Shown here: piece after piece, positions 56,269 to 64,000 of the stretch
How the letters are laid out: every line of letters starts with the position of its first letter
Numbering within the stretch: position 1 is the stretch's first letter
Assembly: GCF_050038885.1 (NCBI RefSeq)
Contig: NZ_CP143624.1
Coordinates: forward strand, 1,364,001 to 1,428,000
From: Myxococcus flavus
GTDB taxonomy: Bacteria; Myxococcota; Myxococcia; Myxococcales; Myxococcaceae
Direction of reading: 5' to 3'
Length of the DNA: 64,000 bases
Notes under the pieces: generated by a model
The model's input: the letters and a program-made list of their open reading frames with translations, nothing else
The model's database searches: none
Told to the model about the DNA's origin: nothing
Translations under genes and position numbers: made by a program

Positions 56269-56997
56269 TCAGTTGAGGTACTGGTCGCGGTCGGGCCGGT
56301 CGTGCCGCACCACCTGCAGGTGCTTGGAGCGGCCCTTCAACTGACGCTGCAGCCGCCAGTGCTGCAGGTGCAGCCACAGCCGGCGCGGGTTGGCGCCACG
56401 CACGTAGGCGAACACCATGCACAGGCCCAGCAGGTCCGGTACCTGCGACTGCCAGCCCTGGGTAACGGCGGAGAGGACGACGAAGCCCGCGCCAATGCCG
56501 GCCAGCGCGTTGCCCGACAGCGGCAGGCCCCAGAAGTTCGTCTGGCCGCGGCCGATGGTGAGCCCGTACGCCACCCACAGCACCGACGTCATGACGTTGC
56601 CGCCCGTGTAGGCCTGCACCGTCGCGCCCGGCACGAACATGGCCAGCAGCGAAGTCACCAGGCCCGCGCTCACGGCGATGCCCAGCGCCACCATCAGCAG
56701 GCGCTTACCGCCCCAGATGGACTCCAGATAGCCGCCAATGGACCAGGTGATGATGGCGCCGAAGATGATGCCAATGGGGCTGGCCTCGATGAAGGCGTAC
56801 GTCACCGGCTGCCAGAGGTAGAGCCCCCGGAAGACGAGGTCCGGGAACAGCAGCAGCAGGCCGCCGGACTGCGCCTTCGTCAGGTGGAACAGCACGGAGC
56901 CAGCCACCAGCGCCACCGCCAGCTTGGACGCCATGGTCTCCAGGCCGGGCAGCCCCATACCGCCGCCCCCGCCGCCGAAGCTCCGCATCGGTCGCAT
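56269..56997 (-). CDS. Rhomboid-fold membrane protein without catalytic residues
   Basis: A 242-residue protein with a Gly-rich N-terminus and six hydrophobic helices. The fold pattern WQPVTYAFIEASPIGIIFGA and GGYLESIWGGKRLL recalls the L1-loop and helix 2 of rhomboids, but the GxSG motif of helix 4 and the catalytic His of helix 6 are absent. It should be an inactive rhomboid (derlin/iRhom-like) with a binding or chaperone role. A basic tail (LHLQHWRLQRQLKGRSKH) follows the last helix. Confidence 0.75.
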   Translation of the reverse strand: MRPMRSFGGGGGGMGLPGLETMASKLAVALVAGSVLFHLTKAQSGGLLLLFPDLVFRGLYLWQPVTYAFIEASPIGIIFGAIITWSIGGYLESIWGGKRLLMVALGIAVSAGLVTSLLAMFVPGATVQAYTGGNVMTSVLWVAYGLTIGRGQTNFWGLPLSGNALAGIGAGFVVLSAVTQGWQSQVPDLLGLCMVFAYVRGANPRRLWLHLQHWRLQRQLKGRSKHLQVVRHDRPDRDQYLN

Positions 56998-57077
56998 TCA
57001 GTACACCTTCCTCTCGTTGCTCAAGAGCCGTCCAAAGGTGGTGGAACACCGCTCGCTTCGCAACCCCAAACGACGAA

Positions 57078-57110
57078 GGGCGCCGCTCCCCGACACCGGG
57101 GAGAGCGCCC
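57078..57110 (-). terminator. Hairpin upstream of the rhomboid-like gene and after the 65-residue gene
   Basis: GGGCGC/GCGCCC arms continue with CTCCCC/GGGGAG (57084-57104 inner part). It lies 30 bp after the minus-strand 65-residue gene and before the next gene on that strand. Confidence 0.65.
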
Positions 57111-57139
57111 TCGAACACCCACGCTTCTTCAGCGGCGGC

Positions 57140-57337
57140 TCAGGCCTTCGCCTTGTAGAAGAGCGTGATGGTCAGACAGTGGAACTCCTTGTCGGAGGAC
57201 TGCGTCACGACCCTGTCGACCACTTCGATGTTCGGGTTCTCCTTGAGCCACTTGGTGATGTTCTCACCCATGTTCTCGCGGTCACGCGCGAGCGTGGTGG
57301 AGAACACCTTGACGCCCGTGAAGCTTGTAACGCCCAT
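57140..57337 (-). CDS. Small conserved hypothetical protein
   Basis: A 65-residue basic protein with alpha-beta pattern: KVFSTTLARDRENMGENITK, then VVDRVVTQSSDKEFHCLTIT and FYKAKA. Stretches of this kind recur in myxobacterial small proteins, but I do not know a function. CGAGGG precedes the ATG at 57337. Flanked downstream by a clear hairpin. Confidence 0.72.
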   Translation of the reverse strand: MGVTSFTGVKVFSTTLARDRENMGENITKWLKENPNIEVVDRVVTQSSDKEFHCLTITLFYKAKA

Positions 57338-57498
57338 TCCGACCCTCGTCTAAACCAGAGATTCTGGACGTTTACCCCGAGACGATTCCGCCATCAAGAA
57401 TCGGGCCCGACAATCCGGCCCTTGCGCGTCCTGAACGCCCCACCCGTGGGGTGGGCCCCCGGGCCTCGCACCGAAGGCGAGGCCGGGGCCCCGGGACC

Positions 57499-57714
57499 TC
57501 AGCGGCCGCTGGCGGCCTTGCGCGCCAGGCAGGTGACCTCGTCCTTGCAGGCCGGGCCGATGCCTTCGGGGTGCGCTGTCAGGGGCGTCTTGTCGCTCTC
57601 CTCGACGCCACACACCACGCACTTGCGCTTGCGGTTGCGACGCTCCGCGCGGCGCTGCTCCGCGATGGCCTTGGCCCGCTCACGCGCGGTCTTCGCGTCC
57701 ACCTCGTTGCTCAT
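57499..57714 (-). CDS. Small zinc-ribbon protein, coupled to thiolase
   Basis: A 71-residue protein: a helical, Arg/Ala-rich N-terminus (AKTARERAKAIAEQRRAER) and a Cys-rich C-terminus with KCVVCGVEE, GPACKD and VTCLARK (four cysteines, probable zinc site). The start is either ATG 57714 (GGACGTGAG upstream) or ATG 57744, which overlaps the thiolase stop as TGATG. Function unknown. Confidence 0.72.
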   Translation of the reverse strand: MSNEVDAKTARERAKAIAEQRRAERRNRKRKCVVCGVEESDKTPLTAHPEGIGPACKDEVTCLARKAASGR

Positions 57715-57743
57715 CTCACGTCCTGTTTGGAGGTCCTGTGCCA

Positions 57744-58940
57744 TCAGAGCGCCTCGACGAGCACCGCGATGCCCTGGCCGCCACCGATGCAGGCGGACCC
57801 GATACCATAGCGGGCGCCGCGCCGCTTCAGCTCGTACACCAGGGTGGTGGTGATGCGCGCACCGGAGGCACCCAGCGGGTGGCCCACGGCGATGGCGCCG
57901 CCGTTGACGTTGGTGCGCTCACGCGGCAGGCCCAGTTCCTTCTCCACCGCGAGGTACTGCGGCGCGAAGGCCTCGTTGACCTCGAAGAGGTCGATGTCCG
58001 ACAGCTGACACTCCGCGCGCGCCAGCAGGTTCCGGATGGCCGGCGCAGGGCCGATGCCCATGATTTTCGGGTCGCACCCGGAGATGCCCCAGTTGACGAG
58101 CCGGGCAATGGGCTTCAGGCCGTGCTGCTTCACGTAGCTGCCGGTGGCCATCACCATGGAGCCCGCGCCGTCGCAGATGCCGCTGGCCGCGCCCGCGTGC
58201 ACCACGCCGTCCTTCTTGAAGACCTTGGGCAGCTTGCGCAGGCCCTCCACCGTCGTCTCCGGGCGGTTGTGCTCGTCGCGGGACACCACCGTCTCGCCCT
58301 TCTTCGTCTTCAGCGTGATGGGCGCGATTTCGTCCTGGAAGCGGCCCGCCTCCTGCGCGGCGGCGAAGCGCTTCTGGGTGAGGACGGCGTACTCGTCCAC
58401 CTGGTCCTGCGTGAGCGCGTAGTCCACCGCGAGCTGCTCGGCGGTGAGCGCCATGGCCTGACCGGTGTAGCTGTCGGTGAGGGCCGTCCAGAGCATGTCC
58501 TCCAGGCTGCCCTTGCCCAGCGGCAGGCCCCAGCGGGCGCCGCGGATGACGTGGGGGGCCTGGCTCATGGACTCGGTGCCGCCCGCCAGCACGACGGAGG
58601 CCTGCTCGGTGAGCATCAGCTCGGCCGCCGTGACGAAGGCCTGGAACCCGGAGCCGCACAGCCGGTTGACGCCCAGCGCGGGCACGGGGACGGGCACGCC
58701 GGTGCGCAGGCCCACGTGGCGCGGCAGGTAGATGGCGTCAGCGCTGGTCTGCACCACGTTGCCGTAGACGACGTGCTGCACGTCCTCCGGAGACACCTTC
58801 GCCTGGGCGAGGGCCGCCTTCGCGGACTCCACGGCGAGGTCGGTGGCGCTGAGGTCCTTCAGGCTGCCCCCATAGGTACCGAACGGGGTGCGCTTGCCGG
58901 ACAGGAAGTAGATTTCCTCGTTCTTGGACACGCTCTTCAT
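57744..58940 (-). CDS. Acetyl-CoA acetyltransferase (thiolase)
   Basis: A 398-residue thiolase. Active-site Cys95 in VNRLCGSGFQA, His in AIAVGHPLGASG and Cys in GSACIGGGQG are all present. It either condenses two acetyl-CoA or cleaves 3-ketoacyl-CoA. Length fits the tetrameric class. No beta-oxidation genes are adjacent. Coupled to a small zinc-ribbon gene. The minus-strand region upstream, before the membrane-protein gene, is 75 bp. Confidence 0.94.
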   Translation of the reverse strand: MKSVSKNEEIYFLSGKRTPFGTYGGSLKDLSATDLAVESAKAALAQAKVSPEDVQHVVYGNVVQTSADAIYLPRHVGLRTGVPVPVPALGVNRLCGSGFQAFVTAAELMLTEQASVVLAGGTESMSQAPHVIRGARWGLPLGKGSLEDMLWTALTDSYTGQAMALTAEQLAVDYALTQDQVDEYAVLTQKRFAAAQEAGRFQDEIAPITLKTKKGETVVSRDEHNRPETTVEGLRKLPKVFKKDGVVHAGAASGICDGAGSMVMATGSYVKQHGLKPIARLVNWGISGCDPKIMGIGPAPAIRNLLARAECQLSDIDLFEVNEAFAPQYLAVEKELGLPRERTNVNGGAIAVGHPLGASGARITTTLVYELKRRGARYGIGSACIGGGQGIAVLVEAL

Positions 58941-59015
58941 GGTGGTCGTCTACCTACTCTCATGGGACGCGCGGTGCACGCGCGCCGTGACGTCGTGAGG
59001 TGTGGGACGGCGGCG

Positions 59016-59663
59016 TCAGGGCCCGCGCCGTCCGAAAAAGGCGCTGGCGACGATGGCAAGCGCGATGACCGTCCACAACAAACCCTGGAGGTTCTGTTTG
59101 CGGATTTCCTTGCGACCGAGCCCCTGGTACCAGGAACGCCCGGCCGCCACCCGGCCTTCCCAGGTGAAGTCACCGGTGGGCGCCAGCCCGTCGAGCCGGC
59201 GCAGGTGCGCGCGCAGCAGGCGCTCGGGCGGAGCGTCCTCCAGTGAACCGGACAGGTAGACGCCGGGGACCTCCAGCGCGGGGCGGCGGTAGTCGGCGGT
59301 GATGACGAAGCCCCCCGAGGCCAGCGGGGTGAGGAGGTACAGCCGGGGCACGCCCCCCTGCCCTGCGTAGAGCGTGGCGAAGACGCGCTCGCCAGGGTGC
59401 GCCCAGTCGTACGAGCGGGTGGCGCGCTGGAGGCGCGGCTTCTCCTCGTGGCTGCCCAGCGGCACGAAGCCCAGCGCCTGGAGCTGGTTGGCGCGGCCGG
59501 TCAGCTCCAGCGGCAGGTCCATCTGGTCGGCGGGGGCCTCGGGCTCCACCCGGACGCTGGACGGGAAGAGGAAGAGGATGCTGCGCCACAGGTTCATGGA
59601 CAGCAGCACGAGCGCCAGCACCAGACCGGCGACGGCGATGCCCAGCTCGACGAGGACATTCAT
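59016..59663 (-). CDS. Two-helix membrane protein of unknown function
   Basis: A 215-residue protein with an N-terminal membrane helix (GIAVAGLVLALVLLSMNLW) and a C-terminal one (GLLWTVIALAIVASAFFG), enclosing a soluble domain with strands YLLTPLASGGFVITADYRR and VPGVYLSGSLEDAPPERLLR. I recognise no family. It is 75 bp upstream of the thiolase gene on the same strand. Confidence 0.75.
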   Translation of the reverse strand: MNVLVELGIAVAGLVLALVLLSMNLWRSILFLFPSSVRVEPEAPADQMDLPLELTGRANQLQALGFVPLGSHEEKPRLQRATRSYDWAHPGERVFATLYAGQGGVPRLYLLTPLASGGFVITADYRRPALEVPGVYLSGSLEDAPPERLLRAHLRRLDGLAPTGDFTWEGRVAAGRSWYQGLGRKEIRKQNLQGLLWTVIALAIVASAFFGRRGP

Positions 59664-59786
59664 TCGGGGTGGACCTCCCGCTGCGCGAGGCGTCGCGAGA
59701 AGGAGGTCAACAAGGCGGGCCGACCGGAGACCATGGCTCCGGGACCCTAGCGGAAAGCGGCGCCCGCGTGCGCTGGCTTCCGCGCG

Positions 59787-60443
59787 TCAGCGCCGGGACG
59801 CGCTGGCCGGCAGGGTGCGCCAGCGCTCGACGGCCTCCGGGGTGAGGGGGTCCTCGCCCCGCAGGAACTGCTCCAGGTGCCCCAGCGAGTCGACACCGAA
59901 GAACAGCTCCTCGCCCGCGAGGTAGGAGGGCACGCCGAAGGCCCCCGCGGCCAGGGCCGCCTCGGTGTTGTGGCGGACCCGGTCCTTCACCTCCTGCGTC
60001 TGCGCCGCGGCGAGCAGCGCCTGGGCGTCCAGCCCCGCGGCCTGGATGGCGGCGCCGACCGTCTCGGGCGTCTCCAGCCCCGGACCGCCGCCCCAGGCGG
60101 AGGCGTACAGCGCGCTCACCAGCCGGTTCCGAGCCTCCAGGTCGTCGACCGCGGCCGTCACCCGCAGCGCGAGCAGCGGATTGAACGGGTGCGCTGGCGG
60201 CGGCCCGAAGGGCACGCCGAAGTCATGGGCGATGCGGAAGGTCTGCTTGAAGAGGTAGACGCGCTTGGGCGCCACTTCCGCGGGGCCGATGTTGCCCGTG
60301 GCATTGAGCAGGCCCGCGAGCAGCACGGGCACCGGCTCCAGGGTGCGGCCATGGCGCGCGGCGAGGGCCGGCAGGCGCGTCCAGGCCAGGTAGGCATACG
60401 GCGAGATGTAGTCCAGGAAGAAGCGAAGGGGGGCGTGGGACAT
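59787..60443 (-). CDS. DsbA-like 2-hydroxychromene-2-carboxylate isomerase family protein
   Basis: A 218-residue thioredoxin-fold protein of the HCCA/kappa-GST type: start FFLDYISPYAYLAWTRL with Ser at the position of the DsbA Cys, then KRVYLFKQTFRIAHDFGVPF and the cis-Pro segment GAFGVPSYLAGEELFFG. Related enzymes isomerise naphthalene-pathway intermediates using glutathione; others serve unknown roles. No aromatic pathway genes adjoin. A long intergenic region with repeats lies upstream. Confidence 0.88.
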   Translation of the reverse strand: MSHAPLRFFLDYISPYAYLAWTRLPALAARHGRTLEPVPVLLAGLLNATGNIGPAEVAPKRVYLFKQTFRIAHDFGVPFGPPPAHPFNPLLALRVTAAVDDLEARNRLVSALYASAWGGGPGLETPETVGAAIQAAGLDAQALLAAAQTQEVKDRVRHNTEAALAAGAFGVPSYLAGEELFFGVDSLGHLEQFLRGEDPLTPEAVERWRTLPASASRR

Positions 60444-60858
60444 GGCCCCAGTCTACCCATCCCCCACGCGCCGTCAGGGCACAGTGACAGTGCGTCACGA
60501 GGAGCACAGTGGCGCGGAATCAGGCGCCCTGTCGAAGCGTCTCCGCTGGGCGCTGGCGTGCGCCGGGAAGCCCCCGGCACCCCGCAACCGCGCAGCGTCG
60601 CGGGCACGCCTCGAACGGCCTGACGGAGCGCCTCGGACCAGGATTGGGGTGCGCCGCGAGGTCCTCGTGCCCACCTTCCGCCACGTCTGACACAGCGGCG
60701 TGAGCGCGCCTCGGCCGCCCTGGCAGGGCGCTTCGGGCCAGGGCTGGAGCGCGCCGCAAGGGGCCCGCCCCGCGCAGCGGTGGGCTTTCGACTCAAGCGC
60801 TCTGGCGGATATCCGCGGCCCGGCGCTGGAGTGCCCCGCGCAACAGTGGGCTTTCGAC
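60444..60858. other. Repeat-containing intergenic region after the kinase gene
   Basis: About 415 bp between two same-strand genes. It holds a perfect 52-bp copy of the end of the kinase gene and, farther away, weaker similar blocks (for example minus-strand TTGCGGCGCGCTCCAGCC and CTCGCGGCGCACCCCAAT, each followed by CTGG(C/T)CCGA). Minus-strand frames through it are not convincing genes. Confidence 0.6.
60780..60831. repeat. 52-bp repeat copy outside the kinase gene
   Basis: Identical to 60846-60897, 66 bp away, and the similarity continues imperfectly over about 66 bp. It contains the same stop codon (complement of tca at 60793-60795) as the real gene end. Confidence 0.92.
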
Positions 60859-60897
60859 TCAAGCGCTCTGGCGGATATCCGCGGCCCGGCGCTGGAG
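60846..60897. repeat. 52-bp repeat copy at the kinase gene 3' end
   Basis: Holds the last 12 codons and the stop codon (60859-60861) of the kinase-AAA gene plus 13 bp beyond. Its twin begins 66 bp away at 60780, a multiple of three, so read-through would repeat the same C-terminus. Confidence 0.92.
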
Positions 60898-63800
60898 CGC
60901 GCCGCGCAGCGAGCTGGCCTGCGCCAGCAGGCTGGAGGCCCGGGCGTCGGTGAAGGCCGCCTCCGCCGCCTCCAGCGCGGCCACGGTGGACTCCGCGTCC
61001 CGCGCGCGCTCCGCGAGCGCCAGCCGCACCAGTCCCACCTGGAGCACATTGCCCGTCAGCTCCGCCAGCGCGAGCGCGCGGCGCAGGTGCTGCAGGCCCT
61101 CCTCTCCGGGCAGCAGCGCGGCCAGCGCCCTGCGGGAGAGGATTTCGTCCCAGGGGTTGGCGAGCACCGGGTCCGTGGCCCGCACCAGCGCCGCCTCGGC
61201 GGCGTCCTGGGCCGCGACGAGGTTGCCCTGCTCCCGCTCGAAGCGGGACTGGTAGACGCGCAGCAGCGTCTCCATGCGGATGCCCGCCTCGCGCGCCGCC
61301 GCCAGGGCCGCCGGCAGCGACTGGCGAGCCGCCGCCGCGTCCTCGAAGAGCACATCCCGGCAGGCCTGGTACACGCGCAGGTGGCACTGGAGCCACCGGT
61401 CCTCGGGCAGCACCCGCGACAGCGCCTCGGCGCGGGCCACCACCGCGGCCACGTGCTCGTGCTCGCCGCGCTCCAGGTAGTACGGCGGCGTGAAGAGGGC
61501 CAGGTTGCGCTCCATCAGCCGGGGGTTGCCCAGCCGCCGCACCAGCTCCGTCTTCTCCGTGAAGGCCGGGACGAAGGCCGCGCCATCGCCCGTGAAGGCC
61601 GCGCGCGTCACCACCGAGAACAGATGGAAGCCCCGCACGTCCGTGAACCCGTGCGCCTCCGCCGCGGCGTACCCGTCGCGCAGCGCCTGCGCGTCCAGCG
61701 GCTCGCCGCGCAGCGCCAGGTTCAGGTTCATCATGTAGCCGCCCATGCCCAGCGCCCAGGCCAGCCGCCGGGGCAGCCGGCCCATCACCTCGCGCAGCCC
61801 GCGCAGCCGCTCCAGTTGCTCGTAGTGCGGCTCCAGCACGCCCGCGAAGCGGCCCGTGTAGGCGCACAGCTGCGCGGGCGCCAGCAGCGTCGCGGCGCGG
61901 TACGGCGACACCTCCGGCTGCTCGGCCCTCACACGCGACAGCAGCCCCGCCAGGCACTCCGTGCGCCCGACGCTGGCCAGCGCCATGGCCTGGAGGATGC
62001 GCAGCTCCGCCTGCTTCCAGAACACGTCTGCTGGCGTCGAGAACGCGTCCGCCTCACGCTCGCGGAAGAGCGCCTTCAGCGACGCGGGGCGCTCCGGCTC
62101 CGGCGCGGCGCACGCGGCCTCCAGCGCCGCCAACGCCTGCGCGCGGCCCTCGTCCAGGTTCACCGTGGCGGCCCAGTGGTCGCTCAGCCGCTGCGCGAAG
62201 GTGAGCGAGCTGGGCGGGTCGCTCGAGTAGCCCACCTCCACCATCGTCACCCAGATGCGCAGGAGCAGCCGGTCCCTGCCCGGGAAGTCCGGCGCGGCCT
62301 CCAGCAGCGCCGCCGCTTCCTTCAGCAGCAGCGTCGCCTCCAGCAGCGCCTGCGCCTCGATGGCGGCCCGGCCCGCGTCCAGCAACGGGCCGATGGCCAG
62401 CTCCGGCTCCGACGAGCGCAGGTAGTGCCACCCCACCGTGCGCGACAGCTCCGGCCGCGACGAGTGCAGCGTCTGGAGCGCCAGCGCCACGCGACCATGC
62501 GCCTCGCGCCGCTCCTCCTCCGGTGTGCTGTCGTAGACAGCCTGGTGCACGGTGTCGTGCGTGAAGACGTAGCGGCCCTCCACCTCCTGGAGGAACTGCC
62601 GCTCCACGATGCCGTCCAGCACCGCGAACAGCTCGCCCTCGGGCAGTCCCGCCAGCGCCCGGAGCATGGGCAGCTCCAGGCTGCGCCCCGCGGGCGCCAG
62701 ACGGCGCAGGAGCGACACCTGCTCGGCCGGGGCGCTGCCCAGGCGCGCGAGCACCGCGTCATGGATGCTGGCGGGCAGCGGCCGCGTGTCCAACCCCTCG
62801 ACGGCGCTCCACCGGCCGCCCACGCGCGTCAACGCGCCCTCCTCCACCAGCGCGCGCAGGCACTCGGTGGCGAAGAACGCGTTGCCGCCCGTCGTCTCGT
62901 GCAGCCGCGTGACGAAGGCCTCGGGCACGGCCAGGCCCGGCAGCGCCAGCTCCACCAGCGTGCGCACGTGCTCGACGGCCAGCGGCTCCAGGTCGAGGCG
63001 GGTGGTGATTTTCTCGTCCACCGTCTGGAAGGCCAGGCTCAGCCGGCTCAGCTCACCGGAGCGGAACGTGCCCACCACCATGCCGCGCGTGCCGTAGAGC
63101 GCGCGGATGAGGACGTTGAGCACCTCCAGCGTGGCGCTGTCCGCCCACTGGAGGTCCTCGAAGCACAGCACCAGCGTCATCCGCCGGCCCAGGGCCTGCA
63201 CCCACTCGGCCAGCGCGCCGAAGAAGGCCAGCTTCTCCTCGCCCGCCACGGGGTGGGACTCACACGCGTCCGGCGTCAGGCCCGGGAGCAGCTGGTTCAG
63301 CTTGGGCGCCAGACGGTCCATCATCTCCGTCGGCGTCAGCGGCACCAGGCAGCGCACCGCCTGGACGATGGGCGTCAGCGGCGCCTGCCCTTCCGCGCGG
63401 CACTGACCGCGGCCGAAGGGCAGCTCCGCCAGCTTCGCCTGCAGCTCGAACTCCTGCAGCAGCCGCGTCTTGCCCACGCCCGCCGGCGCGCCGATGAGCA
63501 CCGCGCGGGACTGGCCCCAGTCCGCCTCGGCCAGGCCGTTCATCAGCGCTTCCAGCTCCGCGGCCCGTCCTACCACCTCCGGTACGTGCAGGTAGCTGGA
63601 GCGCGCGGACAGCGGCTCCTCCGGCATCGGCTCGCCGCTGGCGTGGCAGAGCGCCTCCATCAGCTCGCTGGCGTCCTGGAAGCGCTCGCGCGGGTCCTTG
63701 GCCAGCAGCAGCAGGATGATTTCCTCCAGCTGAGGGTCCACCGGACAAATCGTGGACGGCCGCGGCGGCGGACGCGTCAGGTGGTCCGCCAGCAGCGCCG

Positions 63801-64000
63801 CCGGGGTGTTGCGCTTGAAGGGCAGCCGGCGCGTGGCCAGGTAGTAGGCCATCACGCCCAGCGAGTAGAGGTCCGCGCGCCCGTCGATGCTCGCGCCGCG
63901 CTGCCACTCCGGCGCCAAGTACTCCAGCGTGCCCTTGAGCCTGCCCGGGCTGGGCGTGCCCAGCTGGTGCATCACCCCGAAGTCCATCAGCTTCACCGCG
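60859..64000 (-). CDS. Ser/Thr protein kinase fused to AAA ATPase and helical repeats (partial)
   Basis: The 5' end is beyond 64000. The visible part begins VKLMDFGVMHQ (kinase subdomain VII, Mg-binding DFG) and GTLEYLAPEWQ (subdomain VIII), then DLYSLGVMAYYL. An AAA ATPase follows: Walker A GAPAGVGKTRLLQEF and a hallmark LCFEDLQWADSATL (Walker B). About 600 residues of TPR-like helices end at ALQRRAADIRQSA. This is the architecture of large myxobacterial signalling kinases (Pkn-AAA type) and recalls STAND regulators. Substrates unknown. The stop and final codons are duplicated 66 bp downstream. Confidence 0.93.
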   Translation of the reverse strand, partial: AVKLMDFGVMHQLGTPSPGRLKGTLEYLAPEWQRGASIDGRADLYSLGVMAYYLATRRLPFKRNTPAALLADHLTRPPPRPSTICPVDPQLEEIILLLLAKDPRERFQDASELMEALCHASGEPMPEEPLSARSSYLHVPEVVGRAAELEALMNGLAEADWGQSRAVLIGAPAGVGKTRLLQEFELQAKLAELPFGRGQCRAEGQAPLTPIVQAVRCLVPLTPTEMMDRLAPKLNQLLPGLTPDACESHPVAGEEKLAFFGALAEWVQALGRRMTLVLCFEDLQWADSATLEVLNVLIRALYGTRGMVVGTFRSGELSRLSLAFQTVDEKITTRLDLEPLAVEHVRTLVELALPGLAVPEAFVTRLHETTGGNAFFATECLRALVEEGALTRVGGRWSAVEGLDTRPLPASIHDAVLARLGSAPAEQVSLLRRLAPAGRSLELPMLRALAGLPEGELFAVLDGIVERQFLQEVEGRYVFTHDTVHQAVYDSTPEEERREAHGRVALALQTLHSSRPELSRTVGWHYLRSSEPELAIGPLLDAGRAAIEAQALLEATLLLKEAAALLEAAPDFPGRDRLLLRIWVTMVEVGYSSDPPSSLTFAQRLSDHWAATVNLDEGRAQALAALEAACAAPEPERPASLKALFREREADAFSTPADVFWKQAELRILQAMALASVGRTECLAGLLSRVRAEQPEVSPYRAATLLAPAQLCAYTGRFAGVLEPHYEQLERLRGLREVMGRLPRRLAWALGMGGYMMNLNLALRGEPLDAQALRDGYAAAEAHGFTDVRGFHLFSVVTRAAFTGDGAAFVPAFTEKTELVRRLGNPRLMERNLALFTPPYYLERGEHEHVAAVVARAEALSRVLPEDRWLQCHLRVYQACRDVLFEDAAAARQSLPAALAAAREAGIRMETLLRVYQSRFEREQGNLVAAQDAAEAALVRATDPVLANPWDEILSRRALAALLPGEEGLQHLRRALALAELTGNVLQVGLVRLALAERARDAESTVAALEAAEAAFTDARASSLLAQASSLRGALQRRAADIRQSA

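Noticed and set aside
60158..61957. Minus-strand frame of 599 codons overlapping the kinase gene and the isomerase gene
   Set aside because: It crosses two well-supported genes in another frame and its own repeats merely mirror the 66-bp duplication.

Overview
The window is about 64 kb of very GC-rich DNA, almost fully coding, with strong G/C bias at third codon positions. That bias opens long false frames opposite nearly every gene. Gene content points to a myxobacterium of the Myxococcus/Corallococcus type: an NtrC-type response regulator and a second sigma54 activator, a Ser/Thr kinase fused to an AAA ATPase, many lipoproteins, and large low-complexity proteins. This assignment is an inference from gene style; no rRNA or tRNA gene was seen.

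Layout. 1-3242: dnaE on the minus strand, cut by the left edge. 3650-10341: small envelope and housekeeping genes (Spy-like periplasmic protein, M14-type carboxypeptidase, orphan solute-binding protein, lipoprotein, WGR protein, NAD-dependent epimerase, Eis-like acetyltransferase). 10569-21265: a probable acetate-sensing and uptake block. It holds a small membrane ORF, a fused Na+/solute symporter-histidine kinase, an NtrC-type regulator, an unknown membrane protein, then porin-acs-DUF485-actP. Four phased half-sites and a GG-N10-GC sigma54 promoter lie just before the porin gene.

21314-29802: potassium channel, a 1112-bp IS630-type element inserted in the channel stop codon, persulfide dioxygenase, a lower-GC stretch with a secreted double seven-repeat protein, an orphan adenine methyltransferase and Cu/Zn SOD. 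29860-37654: vWA and DUF4159 proteins, small membrane proteins, a LamG-like duplicated protein, a ketosynthase and a lipoprotein.

37740-46000: RpoH-like sigma factor divergent from a DEAD-box helicase with three C-terminal RNA-binding repeats, an XRE regulator, glutamate dehydrogenase, threonine deaminase and a peptidase MA-like protease. 46021-52836: a 2271-residue cytoplasmic repeat protein. 52958-56250: YceI protein and 4,5-DOPA-type extradiol dioxygenase, divergent from a V4R-domain sigma54 activator. 56269-64000: pseudo-rhomboid, small proteins, thiolase, DsbA-like isomerase and the kinase-AAA protein cut by the right edge, with a 66-bp duplication of its 3' end.

The most coherent system is the acetate block: a membrane kinase with a transporter-like sensor phosphorylates an enhancer-binding protein, which binds upstream sites and fires a sigma54 promoter for outer-membrane entry, permease and acetyl-CoA synthetase. 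The most unusual single object is the giant Trp/Glu/Ala repeat protein.
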